Below, one piece after another: positions 1 to 12,950 of a stretch of 64,000 bases of DNA (its first letter is position 1; the number at the start of each line of letters is the position of its first letter). This DNA comes from Watersipora subatra (lineage: Eukaryota; Bryozoa; Gymnolaemata; Cheilostomatida; Watersiporidae), in contig NC_088714.1 in the NCBI RefSeq assembly GCF_963576615.1, forward strand, positions 1,674,001 through 1,738,000, given 5' to 3'. The notes under the pieces are model-generated. The model was not told the origin of the DNA. It ran no database searches and worked only from the letters and a program-made list of their open reading frames with translations. Both the position numbers and the translations under genes were made by a program.

Positions 1-91
1 AATGATGAAAAATCTATAAATTGAGTTAATTTAAACTATATCTCATGTAATTTAAATTAAGTTTAATCATTTTACCTCAAAACTTTTGCAT

Positions 92-820
92 TGCTAAGTC
101 TACACTCTGTTCACAAATCCTGAAATACTTACTCATCGCTAAGTCTACACTCTGTTCACAAGTCCTGAAATACTTACTCATTGTTAAGTCTACACTCTGT
201 TTACAAATCCTGAAATACTTACTCATCGCTAAGTCTACACTCTGTTCACAAATCCTGAAATACTTACTCATCGCTAAGTCTACACTCTGTTCACAAGTCC
301 TGAAATACTTACTCATTGCTAAGTCTACACTCTGTTCACAAGTCCTGAAATACTTACTCATTGCTAAGTCTACACTCTGTTCACAAGTCCTGAAATACTT
401 ACTCATTGCTAAGTCTACACTCTGTTCACAAGTCCTGAAATACTTACTCATTGTTAAGTCTACACTCTGTTCACAAGTCCTGAAATACTTACTCATTGGT
501 AAGTCTACACTCTGTTCACAAGTCCTGAAATACTTACTCATTGGTAATTCTACACTCTGTTCACAAATCCTGAAATACTTACTCATTGCTAAGTCTACAC
601 TCTGTTCACAAGTCCTGAAATACTTACTCATTGTTAAGTCTACACTCTGTTCACAAATCCTGAAATACTTACTCATTGCTAAGTCTACACTCTGTTCACA
701 AGTCCTGAAATACTTACTCATTGTTAAGTCTACACTCTGTTCACAAGTCCTGAAAGACTGACTCATTGTTAAGTCTACACTCTGTTCACAAGTCCTGAAA
801 TACTTACTCATTGCTAAGTT
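92..820. repeat. 45-bp minisatellite, about 16 units
   Basis: Unit core aagtctacactctgttcaca followed by a(g/a)tcctgaaatacttactcat. Because 45 is a multiple of three, the minus strand stays open for 255 codons with a 15-residue period (MSKYFRTCEQSVDLA). I take the open frame as a by-product of the period. Confidence 0.95.
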
Positions 821-1119
821 AGAGCTAAAACCATTCATATTCAACCCACAAGTTTGAATTTGTCAAGTTTTTACGGTCAGTGTGTTTCAGTCTTATAACA
901 TGAAATGCATCTTGGCAGAATTTTTCAAAGCCATTTGATATGTTGACCTGAATTCTGTATGATATGCACTTGCGTAACTCGATGTGCCATTAGAATGTAA
1001 TGTAATGTCAAATGTACATTAGAAATGCATCTCTGAACATAAAGATATCTTGTAGTTGGATCTGCACCTCTCCTTTATAGTGCATCAATAGAAGTGATCA
1101 GCTTTGTTGCATATTTTAG

Positions 1120-1319
1120 AGGTATTACATTGCAACCTCTAGACAGCTAATAAGGCTCCTTTCCAAAGCCTCCTCTCCTATATACGCTCACTTCAGTGAG
1201 ACCCTTAACGGCTGCCAGACAATACGGGCCTATGGACACCAGGAGAGGTTCATGAATGATAATATTAATAAGATTGAGAAACAGAACATCTTCCAGTACT
1301 TTGATGAGTTTGCTGATTG
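1120..1319 (+). CDS. ABCC gene A exon: TMD2, cytoplasmic loop
   Basis: A 200-nt exon after acceptor atattttag and ending at donor G|GTTAGT (phase 2). It encodes RYYIATSRQ, then SSPIYAHFSETLNG and TIRAYGHQERF, the conserved coupling region of ABCC TMD2. The middle ~125 bp is nearly identical to the gene B exon at 25492-25691, while both ends differ. Confidence 0.88.
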
Positions 1320-1448
1320 GTTAGTAAATACAATGTAGTTGGCTGCTAGTAGTTGATCACATTTGCTTTAGTCTCAGTGGTCTGGTGCATATTCTATCAT
1401 ACTTACATCAGCTAGATTCGACAATATTTCTTGTCGTGCTATACAGTA

Positions 1449-3146
1449 GATGCCCCTCTAATGTAAATCTCTTACGTAAATTCAATTGAACCTTAGAGTT
1501 TAGGTAAAATTTTTGCATCGTTTTATGTAAGAATTTCTATAATACATAATGTACCAAATCGGTACAAATTCTCAATTTCGATCTGAGTGCTAGGAGTCCG
1601 ATAGTTAGCCTTCAAAGCATTATTTTCTCTCCTGCCGCAATGGAGAGAGAAAATTGGGAGAGAAAATAACAGATAAGGGCTAACTGGGGTATTTCTTATA
1701 TTTTCTTTTACTTTATTGTAGACTTGTACATCGTTTTTTACTTTTTCTTTGCAGCATAGACGTTGATGTGGAGAGAAAAGTAAAAAATTGGTTTAAATTG
1801 TTATTGAATGTGTGCGCTCCCCTTTACTTAACGTAAAATTTTTGTAATAATTGACCCTGAACCGACTGTAAGTGATAAGAAAAAAGAAAAGGTGGTTGAT
1901 ACAAACCTGTAACACCACAGTTACTATGCAATACCACAGTTACTATACAATACCACAGTTACTATACAATACCACAGTTACTGTACAATACCACAGTTAC
2001 TATACAATACCACAGTTACTGTACAATACCACAGTTACTATACAATACCACAGTTACTGTACAATACCACAGTTACTGTATAATACCACAGTTACTGTAC
2101 AATACCACAGTTACTATACAATACCACAGTTACTATACAATACCACAGTTACTATACAATACCACAGTTACTATACAATACAATACCACAGTTACTGTAC
2201 AATACCACAGTTACTGGACAATACCACAGTTACTGTACAATACAATACCACAGTTACTGTACAATACAATACCACAGTTACTGTACAATACAATACCACA
2301 GTTACTGTACACTACCACAGTTACTGTACAATACCACAGTTACTGTACAATACCACAGTTACTGTACAATATAATACCACAGTTACTGTACAATATAATA
2401 CCACAGTTACTGTACAATACCACAGTTACTGTACAATACCACAGTTACTGTACAATATAATACCACAGTTACTGTACAATATAATACCACAGTTACTGTA
2501 CAATACCACAGTTACTGTACAATACCACAGTTACTGTACAATATAATACCACAGTTACTGTACAATACCACAGTTACTGTACAATACCACAGTTACTGTA
2601 CAATACCACAGTTACTGTACACTACCACAGTTACTGTACAATACCACAGTTACTGTACAATACCACAGTTACTGTACAATACCACAGTTACTGTACAATA
2701 CCACAGTTACTGTATAATACCACAGTTACTGTACAATACCACAGTTACTGTACAATACCACAGTTACTGTACACTACCACAGTTACTGTACAATACCACA
2801 GTTACTGTATAATACCACAGTTACTGTACAATACCATAGTTACTGTACAATACCACAGTTACTGTACAACACCACAGTTACTGTACAATACCACAGTTAC
2901 TGTACAATACCACAGTTACTGTACAATACCACAGTTACTGTACAATACCACAGTTACTGTACAATACCACAGTTACTGTACACTCATTAAATTAAAAAGT
3001 TAAATGTAGCTTTTTCATTTTGAAGGGCCAAAGAAGTGAGCTTAGAAAGATTTTAGGCTATTAACATGTATTTTACAGTTTGTATCACATAAATTCCCTT
3101 TAATGTAATCGATATTAGAATGGATTATTTACGTTGTTGGAGCATC
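1449..3146. mobile_element. Mariner-like non-autonomous element copy 1, carrying a 19-bp array
   Basis: Ends GATGCCCC and GGAGCATC form an imperfect terminal inverted repeat continuing into GTAAAT-type sequence. It is flanked by TA on the left and AA on the right. Flanks of the internal array match those of the copy at 28362-29211. No transposase reading frame seen. Confidence 0.6.
1911..2984. repeat. 19-bp minisatellite, over 50 units
   Basis: Unit taccacagttactgtacaa, with some units lengthened to 24 bp by an extra AATAC. The core ACAGTTACTGT is a perfect inverted repeat. The open frame across it is an artefact. Confidence 0.95.
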
Positions 3147-3165
3147 AACTATTTACATATACATT

Positions 3166-3540
3166 AGCCGAATGTCCGGTGTTGCGTGGGTATTAAAAAT
3201 AGCTTATAAATAGTGGCAGGTACTGCCACTATTTATAAGCCACTATTTGATTAAGCTAGTATCCGTATTTCTAAACTTGCTAATAAAAACCGTGAGAGCA
3301 AGCTTTAGTGACGTTGCGCGTAACACAGAGTCACTAAAGCTATGCATATTTTAACCCAGATAATGACTCATATCGCCCGATGAATCCATTGCATCCTGTG
3401 TAGCTTAATGAGTTAGCTTATCTTGTGAACGGAGGTGCCGAAATAAAATCTTTTGCGATGTGGATTTTTTCATTCCTAGATTTTAATTGCTATAGCTAGA
3501 CAGACAGCTAGACAGACACCAAACGAATCTAATGCAAACA
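3166..3540 (-). mobile_element. Helitron-like fragment, copy 1
   Basis: Begins gccgaatgtccggtgttgcg (in reverse, hairpin plus CTAAT end) and continues into the body shared with 5366-5770 (aagctagtatccgt, gagagcaagc, ttttaattgctatagct, gacagacag). Identity with the other copies is only approximate. Confidence 0.5.
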
Positions 3541-3547
3541 CCATAGT

Positions 3548-5108
3548 ATGAAACCCATAGTAATTAACTAATGGAAACACCCCCTGGTAAAAATCGTCAA
3601 AATTTTATATACGTACTGCTAATATTAAAAATTAGTAACTGAACAATATGCTAACCGGAGATAACTTACCTACAGTAACTTTAGTTACCTACAGTAACTA
3701 TAGTTACCTACAGTAACTTTAGTTACTGTAAGTAACTATAGTTACCTACAGTAACTTTAGTTACCTACAGTAACTTTAGTTACCTACAGTAACTGTAGTT
3801 ACCTACAGTAACTAAAGTTACCTACAGTAACTAAAGTTACCTACAGTAACTTTAGTTACCTACAGTAACTATAGTTACCTACAGTAACTTTAGTTACCTA
3901 CAGTAACTTTAGTTACCTACAGTAACTTTAGTTACCTACAGTAACTATAGTTACCTACAGTAACTTTAGTTACCTACAGTAACTTTAGTTACCTACAGTA
4001 GCTTTAGTTACCTACAGTAACTTTAGTTACCTACAGTAACTTTAGTTACCTACAGTAACTGTAGTTACCTACAGTAACTAAAGTTACCTACAGTAACTAA
4101 AGTTACCTACAGTAACTTTAGTTACCTACAGTAACTATAGTTACCTACAGTAACTTTAGTTACCTACAGTAACTTTAGTTACCTACAGTAACTTTAGTTA
4201 CCTACAGTAGCTTTAGTTACCTACAGTAACTATAGTTACCTACAGTAACTTTAGTTACCTACAGTAACTATAGTTACCTACAGTAACTTTAGTTACCTAC
4301 AGTAACTTTAGTTACCTACAGTAGCTTTAGTTACCTACAGTAACTTTAGTTACCTACAGTAACTTTAGTTACCTACAGTAACTGTAGTTACCTACAGTAA
4401 CTAAAGTTACCTACAGTAACTAAAGTTACCTACAGTAACTAAAGTTACCTACAGTAACTTTAGTTACCTACAGTAACTTTAGTTACCTACAGTAACTATA
4501 GTTACCTACAGTAACTTTAGTTACCTACAGTAACTTTAGTTACCTACAGTAACTTTAGTTACCCACAGTAACTTTAGCGTATTCTGCGGTTATGATCTGC
4601 AAGAAACTGTAACATCACAATGTACTACGTGCAGTAAGTACCTTGGAGAGTAATTACCTTTAAAACAGATGTATAATATGAACGTTGAATTCAAGTTAAA
4701 TAAATTTAGTTTGCTAAACACATACTTAAAGGTTTTCGTATGTATTTCACTTAACTAATCTTTAACTTTCAACTAACAATTTATCACTTATTTGTTTTTG
4801 TATCCATTTTTCCTATAACCTATAACGAATAACGCTGAACTGAGATACCGAGCAATGTGTATTTCTTTCAGGCGTTGTGGGAGGGATTTTGGTGAATAGC
4901 ATATCAAAATTTTTTTATCTTGTTGTAATCAGTACACCAACTGTTAAATTTGAATTTCTACAGAAGTTTTTTGTTGATATATGATGTTGATGCGAAAAAC
5001 AAATTCGCCTTAGTATGACGAAAATGAAAAAGCATCGTGTTTCTTAGAGTAAGACGAAAACATCTTATAACAGGGGCATCACGACCTGTGGGCGCACTGT
5101 ATTAATTA
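3548..5108. mobile_element. Non-autonomous element family 2, copy i, with 19-bp array
   Basis: Starts gaaacccatagtaattaac and ends gggcgcactgtattaa. The same left and right parts occur at 6468-7371 and 11275-12010, which lack the array. Termini resemble GTGCACCC/GGGTGCAC in copy ii. No coding sequence recognised. Confidence 0.6.
3666..4574. repeat. 19-bp minisatellite, about 48 units
   Basis: Unit ttacctacagtaactttag, with variants ending tatag, tgtag or taaag. Inside element family 2 copy i. Confidence 0.95.
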
Positions 5109-5189
5109 ATAATTTGGCGTGTGCAATCGAGAAAATGGTATACAGTAATGGTAACAGACTGTAATGTGGTAATAACGGTAATGTGGCAG

Positions 5190-5350
5190 TAATGGTAACA
5201 ACAGTGTGGCCTTGTGGTTGGTGCGCTTGTTTACAAACTTGCTGTTACGCTCTTCATGAGTTCAAATTCAGTACGAAATGCAATTTTCATTGCTAGATTA
5301 TAATCGCCATAGCCGGACAGACAGTGTTAGACATGACACACTTTGAGATT
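5190..5350 (-). mobile_element. Helitron-like fragment, copy 2 (5' part) with tRNA-like boxes
   Basis: Plus strand reads tggccttgtggttgg (A-box-like), gagttcaaattcag (B-box-like), then attataatcgccatagc and ctttgagatttatatata. In reverse it starts TCTCAAAG, a 5'-TC end next to a TA tract. Directly abuts the next copy. Confidence 0.5.
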
Positions 5351-5365
5351 TATATATATACTACT

Positions 5366-5770
5366 GAATGCCCGGCGTTGCACGGGTAGTAAAAAAACAT
5401 GTTATAAACAGTGGCAGGTAATGTAGTCGTTTGCCATTAGCTCAGGACATTGTCAATGACTAATTTGAGCAAGTTAGTATCCATGTTGCTAAAGTTACTA
5501 ATAAGAGCTGTGAGAGCAAGCCTTAGTGACTTTGCGCCTTAACCCAGAGTCACTATTTTAACCGAGAAAACGCCGCATATTGCCAAATGAATTCCTCGCA
5601 TATCAGTGCAAGGATTAGTTTGCAATGGGTTAGTTTATCGCCTGGTGAACGGGAGGCTCCGAGATCAAAGCTACTAGGATATGAATTTTTCATTGCTTGA
5701 TTTTAATCGCTATAGCCGGACAGACAAACAGACAGCGGAAGACAGACGGCAAACTCTTAGCTTTATATAT
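5366..5770 (-). mobile_element. Helitron-like copy 3
   Basis: Plus strand starts at a TA tract with gaatgcccggcgttgcacgg. In reverse this is a hairpin (CCCG..CGGG) close to the 3' end. Ends with gacagacaaacagacag. Lies immediately left of gene A exon 5822-5960. Confidence 0.5.
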
Positions 5771-5821
5771 ACAGATACATATAGGCCTATATCTTTTTAG
5801 ACTCAATGATTTTTGTTGCAG

Positions 5822-5960
5822 CTGGCTTGATGTTCGCATGTACACTCTCAATGGGGTCCTACTATGCCTGACAGCTTTGTTCTGTGTGCTTTCTGTAAGG
5901 ATACCCAGCCTACACATGACATCTAGTTTGACTGGCCTTGTGCTCTCTCTGGTCATTGAG
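5822..5960 (+). CDS. ABCC gene A exon: TMD2 membrane helices
   Basis: A 139-nt exon after ttgttgcag, with donor GAG|GTGAGT. The split codon gives Cys, followed by WLDVRMYTLNGVLLCL and a second hydrophobic stretch ending LVLSLVIE. It aligns with the WLAVR helix region of MRP1 and with gene B 24543-24681, from which it is clearly diverged (RMYTLNG against YMSALNG). Confidence 0.88.
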
Positions 5961-6467
5961 GTGAGTTTTTCATATTTCATATTTATTACTATTTAAGGAT
6001 TATTACTATTATGTTGTCATGTTTATGCAACTATAAGCGATAGGCGATAGGAATACCTGCACCATGTGTCAAAGTATAACGCACCGTATACATAGCTTAT
6101 ACCCTTCATTAGTCATAGGAATACCTGCACCATGTGTCAAAGTATAACATGCCATATATATAGCTTATACCCTTCATTGACGAAAGGACCATACTGCACC
6201 ATGTGTCAAAATATGATATGCCACATGCATAACCTATGCTTCCATCCATTTCTGTTTACATAAACATGCAATTTTGTACTAGATTATAGTTTGCAGTATG
6301 CAGTGTATGTAGCTTTTCTTTCATCCTTAATAGGAATATCTGTACAAGATGTCACCCGCCAACTTCATCCATCAGGCTTTCCATCAGGCCCACTAGTGTT
6401 TTCATAATTACTAAATATAGTTATTGAATAGACTCTCAAATCTGGAGTTATCTTATTCTCTCTCAAA

Positions 6468-7371
6468 TGTGCACCCTAAGGATACGATTTTGATCTGTTT
6501 CGGGGTTGGCATCGTATGGTGAAAAATCGTATGTAGGGGTATAGAAACCATAGTAATTATATAGTGCAAACATCCACTGGTAAAAATCGTCAGAATTTTA
6601 TATGAGGGCTGTACATATTAAAAATTAGTAACAAAATAGTATGTTAACCCTAGTAACTATAGTTACCTACAGTTACTTTATTGAATTTAGTGTATTCAGT
6701 GGTTATGAACTTATTATCTGCAATAAAATGTAACATTATAATGTACTATGTGCAGTCATACCATAGGGAGTTCTTACCTTCAAAAAATTACCTCTAATAA
6801 TTTTAGCTTTCTAAACACGCACACACACACATACACACACACACACACACCTACAGCTAAGTTTGAGTATGTATTTTGAACTATTTTACTGGATTTCAAC
6901 TTTTTATTACTGAAATGTTATCACTTATCAGTTTCTATCTTCGCTTTCACTATAACTTTTGTGGACCTGTTTAAAACCTTTTCCAACCTAATTCGGCGAG
7001 AAAGCCCGAACGATACTGTTTTTGTGATGAATTGGATTTTTGTTAGCAGGTGAGAGACGTTGTCTGACCACTGACTGACCTTCTGTTTGAAGGGATCGCA
7101 ACTCCAACTTTGCTAATGAGTTTAAAGGGAAAATATTACTGTTTTACACACAAGAATTGCTGAACATCGCGTCTCTTCATGCGTTGTAAAAATATTTTCG
7201 GCAAACAGTATTTCGGTGTCTTTGTTATTTTGATGTACGTAATATGCACACCGACTGCCAAATTTGAACTTGGACGAAAATTTTGTTTAATTCTTATGGT
7301 GAAATAAGATGCGTATGGTGAGGCTAACAAATCGTATATCAGGGTAATCGTATCTCGAGGGTGCACTGTAG
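6468..7371. mobile_element. Non-autonomous element family 2, copy ii
   Basis: Ends GTGCACCCTAAGGATACGAT and, in reverse, GTGCACCCTCGAGATACGAT: a terminal inverted repeat of about 20 bp. Contains one founder unit (agtaactatagttacctaca) where copy i has a 900-bp array. Confidence 0.6.
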
Positions 7372-7639
7372 TATGACCGCTGGGTTTTAGTTTTCAACAG
7401 TTTGCATAGAAATGCTGTGTATCACAACTCTCTGTCTATTTGTAACTTTTCATTGTAACTCTCTGTCCATTGTAATTCTGTTTATTTTAATGTTCTGTCT
7501 ATTATAACTCGTCTGTCACAATGCTCGTGTATATCATAACAGACAGTGTATAGTTAGACTTTGCCTATCCTAACTTCTAGCCATCATAGCTCTGAGTGTA
7601 CCATAACGCTCTGTTTTTCATAACTCGCAGTATATCGTA

Positions 7640-7925
7640 GCGCTATGCATATTGTAATGCCTGCATAATGTGTTTGTTAACACTCTATTTGTAGTAGCAC
7701 CCGGTGTATCATAACACTCAGTATATCGTAACACTCTGCATAATGTAATGCCCACATAATGTGTCTGTTAACACTCTGTGCGTAGTAGCACCCAGTGTAT
7801 CATAACTCTCAGTATATGGTAACGTTCTTCATAACGTAATGCCCACATAATGTGTATGTTAACACCGTATGTAGTAGCACCCAGTGTATCATAACTCTCA
7901 GTATGTGGTAACGCTCTGCATAACA
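7640..7925. repeat. Degenerate ~90-bp tandem repeat, about three units
   Basis: Repeating blocks: taatgcc(c/t)(a/g)cataatgtg, gttaacac, gtagtagcacc(c/a)(g/a)gtgt, atcataac. Weaker related sequence extends left to about 7420. Confidence 0.7.
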
Positions 7926-8227
7926 TAGTTAATGTTATTTAGTTTGTAATACATAATGCATAATAGTTGGTTTATAACTATGATATTAGTGCTTCAAAGT
8001 ATAGCACTTAAAAATTCACTTCTTACGCTTCACAACCAAAATAATCCTTAAAAGTTACCATTTGCAACAATTTGCAAATTCTGAACTGATAAGCTTTTGT
8101 ATTCAGAAAGTGACTGTAGTACTTGATGGTTGTGTAAAGCTGTTGTATTTTTAGAAATTTATGTTTATAATATTACAACCTGATCGCCATTATCATGTAG
8201 TAATATTATTTGAGGCTTTATCGTTAG

Positions 8228-8361
8228 GTAGCTGATGTGATGACCATGTTCGTCTGGACAGTGTCCACTGTAGAAACAAATATCGTATCCATCGAACGGA
8301 TTAAGGAATACATTGAGGTAGAAAAGGAAGACGATTGTTCATCCGACCTGAATCCAGAGAG
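8228..8361 (+). CDS. ABCC gene A exon: TMD2 to NBD2 linker
   Basis: A 134-nt exon after tcgttag, with donor AG|GTAATA. It encodes VADVMTMFVWTVSTVETNIV and then SIERIKEYIEVEKE, the conserved helix joining TMD2 to NBD2 in ABCC proteins. Diverged from the gene B counterpart (24003-24136). Confidence 0.88.
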
Positions 8362-9166
8362 GTAATAATTGCCTCTTATTGAAGACTAGTCTTACAACCA
8401 GCTGAAGTTTACATGGCCGATGGCTGCCTGAATTATCTGGTAAAGCTGGGATATGGTTGCACATTCTTTTACCAAATATTTACATTCTTAAATTGAAATT
8501 CAATTTACAGTCATCTCTGCTACACTTGAACAGAATCTCTAGAACAGCATTAAGATGGTTGATATCCTTACAATCATCTTAACTATTAGGGCAATGTTTA
8601 CCGTCACTGTCAATTGAACGCTCGGAGATTCTAGATGACTTAGTTTAGAAACTTAGTTTATACATTGTCTGCTTTAAGTTAGATGTATCATTTGGGCGCT
8701 GCACTTAATAAAGCATATACCTCACAGGACAATATTATTCATGGAGTTATATTTCGTGAAAGTTGTCTTTTCATTAATTTCCGCGGACTATATTATTCTC
8801 GTAGAAATATATACATTTGTACGCGAATAAATTAATCTGCGAAACCAGCTAGCAATAGAGTGCAAAACCTTCACATGCGTATAGCAAGTGTTTAACTTTC
8901 TATTTGACTGTTCTATTCTATAAGTAACATAATATGTTACTGATGTTAATGATGTTACTAATATGTTAATCTGCAATGAATTTGTTTTGCAGATATTATC
9001 TGCAAAACAAATTCATTGCAGATTTTAACCATTCGCGGATTTTAACCATTCGCGGGATTGTCTACCTTCAAATTTGCCCATTTGAGGGTATTTTTATTCA
9101 TTTTATCTTTCTTTTATCTGTTAGTAGTCGATCTGCTAGTCAACTTTGTGTGATTATCACTTTCAG

Positions 9167-9437
9167 CGACTGGCCATCCGCAGGCAAGTTGGAATTTGAC
9201 AACTACTCAACAAGATATCGCCCTGAGCTCGATCTTGCCATTAAACATCTCAGTATAACTATAAAGCCTGAGGAGAAAGTAGGAGTTGTAGGAAGAACAG
9301 GGGCAGGCAAATCCTCCCTTTCACTCTCACTCTTTCGCATGTTGGAAGCTGAGAATGGGTGCATTAAAGTGGATGGAGTAGACATATCTCAGTTGGGGCT
9401 GCATAGACTTCGTAATAGCTTAACAATACTGCCGCAG
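9167..9437 (+). CDS. ABCC gene A exon: NBD2 Walker A
   Basis: A 271-nt exon after cactttcag, with donor CAG|GTATGT. It carries the A-loop aromatic region ([11 protein letters not shown]), Walker [10 protein letters not shown] at about residue 45 of the exon, and LTILPQ leading to the Q-loop. The protein differs from gene B (23587-23857) by about one residue and flanking intron sequence is also shared, so this block was recently duplicated or converted. Confidence 0.93.
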
Positions 9438-9799
9438 GTATGTATCAATGTCTATTCTATTCTTCCAAGTAATAACTATTGCCCTTGTTGGCAGTGGTGT
9501 CACAGCAAGCGTTTGTTCAATTTATAAATTTGTGCAAGAGATCATTAGATAGACACTGATGGTGTTCAGTTTCATAAGTGACAGCTTCATTGCAATCTAA
9601 TCACCTGATAGTTTCTTAACCAGCAGCCATAGTGATGTCTGTAGCATCTCAAAACTATTAAGGCAGTCAACAGGTTTGTCTTTCGAACAATTTCTGTAGC
9701 TTATTTCTGATCAGACTAAAACAATGAACGACTTTCTAGTGTTCACCACCTATCAATAATAATCATTTTCTCTAGAGGATGTTTACTTCTTCCTCACAG

Positions 9800-9966
9800 G
9801 ATCCAATGCTATTCTCTGGCACTGTGAGAGAGAACCTGGACCCATTTGCTGAAAGCTCAGATGAAAAGCTCTGGAATGTTCTGGAACAATGTGAACTGAA
9901 GAGCTTTATTTCTGAGCAGCCTGAACAGTTATCTGCCGAGTGTGGAGAGGGAGGACAGAATCTCAG
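9800..9966 (+). CDS. ABCC gene A exon: NBD2 Q-loop to signature
   Basis: A 167-nt exon after tcctcacag. It encodes [16 protein letters not shown], the post-Q-loop helical subdomain, and CGEGGQNL, with phase-2 donor AG|GTGACC. The split codon becomes Ser at the start of the signature SVGQ. Its gene B counterpart differs at about five residues. Confidence 0.92.
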
Positions 9967-10143
9967 GTGACCAGCGCACGTTTTTACACCTCTTTCATCC
10001 CACAATATATTTGTTCGTTGTGTTGAACACCGCAGGATTTAGACATGCCTGTTGTGTTTGGATATATGTACAAGTATGGGTCGAAGCTACAAGATTTGTG
10101 ATTCGTAAGTCTTTGATCATAGTTGATGGTTGTTGCCCGGTAA

Positions 10144-10950
<807 letters not shown>

Positions 10951-11061
10951 TAGGTTAGTTGTATATCATCTTGGTTAGTTGTTTGTCATTGTGGTTAGTC
11001 ATTCCATGCTGTGATATGTTAGTAATTTACTATGAGAAGTTAGTAATACACTGTCACTAAG

Positions 11062-12222
11062 CTGAATGCCCGGCGTTGCCATGGTAATTTATTTTCATTT
11101 AACATATAACAACAGTTACCACTCTACCTTTCAAACTTCATCTCATGAGAAAAGTGTTTTGTGCAGTTTAAATAAGTTAAGAGAAAAATAAAACAGCTGT
11201 AAAGGTTTTTAAACTTTTTCAAACAACTGTAACGATTACAATGAAAAACAATTTGGTATGCAATTATGATTTTAATTCGTTTTAGTGTTGGCATCGTAAG
11301 GCAAACATGTCGTATCGTATAGAAACCCATTGTAATTAATTAATGGAAACACCCCCTGGTAAAAAATCATCAAAATTTTATATATGTACTGCACATATTA
11401 AAAATTAGTAACAATATGTTAACCTTAGTAATTCTAGTTACCTTGAGTAATTTTAGCGTATTTAGTGGTTATGATCTGCAAGAAAATGTAACATTATATT
11501 GTACTATCGTACTCCCCACGGTACAGTACGTACCGAGGGAAGCTCTTACCTTTAAGATAGACATATAACATAAGCGTTGAATTTAACTTAAATGAATTTA
11601 GCTTAGGAAAAACTTGCTTAAAATTAAGTTTTAGTATTATTTTACTAAACTTCAACATTGGCGTAGGCTAAAATTTTATCACCGATTTTGGTTTCATTTT
11701 TACTATAACTTATAACGAATAATGCTGAACTGAGATAGAGAGTGAGCATCATATCTCTTTCAGGCGTTGTGGGAGAGATTTCGGCAAATAGCATATTGGA
11801 ATTTTCGTTATTTCGTTGTAATCAGTACACCGACTGTCAAATTTAATTTTGAGAGAAGTTCTCGTTGATATCGGTATGGCGGAAAAAATTCGAAAAAGAT
11901 TTCGTCCTCTTATGGCGAAGACAAAATCAACGAAAAAACATTGTGTTCTATATAGCAAGGCGAAAAAAATCTTATAACTAGGGCATCCCAACACGAGGGC
12001 GCACTGTATTAAATTGGCGTGTGCAATCACAAAACTATTGTATTGTATATGGTAAGAGCGATGGGTGTGATAAGATTGGCTTAGCGTTGTTGTTACGCCT
12101 GCTGTTAGTAGACTTGCGATTTGAATGTCGAGAGTTCAAATCCAGTACTATTCATTACTAAAACTTTATCGCTATAACTGGACATACAAATGACAGACAA
12201 ACAACAAACATTGAGATTTATT
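11062..12222 (-). mobile_element. Helitron-like copy 4, with family 2 sequence inside
   Basis: Plus strand starts ctaagctgaatgcccggcg and ends at a TA tract after acagacaaacaacaaacatt. Left part (catttaacatataacaacag, tcatgagaaaagtgttttg) matches 20490-20640. The middle, 11275-12010, matches element family 2. Confidence 0.5.
11275..12010. mobile_element. Non-autonomous element family 2, copy iii
   Basis: Shares taattaatggaaacaccccc and the segment gcgtattta.tggttatgat with copies i and ii, ending gggcgcactgtattaa. The array position holds one diverged unit (agtaattctagttacc). Confidence 0.55.
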
Positions 12223-12285
12223 ATTATATATATATAATATATATATTATTTATATTTTTATATATATATTATATATATATATAGA
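12223..12285. repeat. AT microsatellite
   Basis: Near-pure TA-rich run. Confidence 0.8.
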
Positions 12286-12835
12286 TGAACTGTGATAGAT
12301 TCATCATTTACTATCATTGGCTATACCCAGTTAGTTATATTAGTTATGTGCCATATTGGTTAGTTATATATTATGTGATAGGTTAGTACTTGATATCATG
12401 TGCTGCGATATGTTAGTTATATTCCATCATGTACGATGATGAGTCAGTTTTAATACTGTCATAGACTTACCATCATAGAAATACCGTCATAGACTGTAGT
12501 AGATCAGTTATATGTATGAATGTTGTGTTAGTTACTTTGCTGTATCAGTTATATGTTGTCACTAGACTTAGGTTCACCTTTTTATTTGTTTTATGAAATT
12601 ACGGAGAAAATATACATTCAAGTGAGTCTGAGACGTGCTCTTTCTTGCGAAACATTTTTAAAACGCCTTGGAGTTCAAGACATTTGTTAAATTTTTTATC
12701 ACTTTCGGTGCAGCCTTTGTTTTTATGATACAGGCAGTTTTTTGGCATCCTGCTAGCCATGCCAAAGAGGTGCCTATGTATTAAAGTTAAAAAATAGGCT
12801 TATCACGTTCTTAGACATGATTTCTATGTTTGTAG

Positions 12836-12950
12836 GATTATGGTTATGAGTGAAGGTCACGTCGCCGAGTTTGATAGTCCACAGGTTCTCCTCGAAAACA
12901 AGCTGAGTCTATTTTATTCGATGGCAAAAGAAGCTGGAATAGTCTCTTAA
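12836..12950 (+). CDS. ABCC gene A terminal exon
   Basis: A 115-nt exon after tttgtag. It encodes [19 protein letters not shown] and [14 protein letters not shown] then TAA, the typical ABCC C-terminus (DSP..LL, FYSMA..AG). It has the same length and phase as gene B 15718-15832 but differs at about a third of residues. Confidence 0.9.

Noticed and set aside
92..820. Possible CRISPR array, here and in other regular arrays
   Set aside because: Units are directly tandem without unique spacers, and the DNA is eukaryotic.
77..844. 255-codon minus-strand frame with a 15-residue repeat
   Set aside because: The 45-bp period automatically keeps the frame open; there is no splice context, unique domain or sign of coding constraint.
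1872..2546. 224-codon frame of TTVTVQYHSY-type repeats
   Set aside because: Artefact of the 19/24-bp minisatellite.
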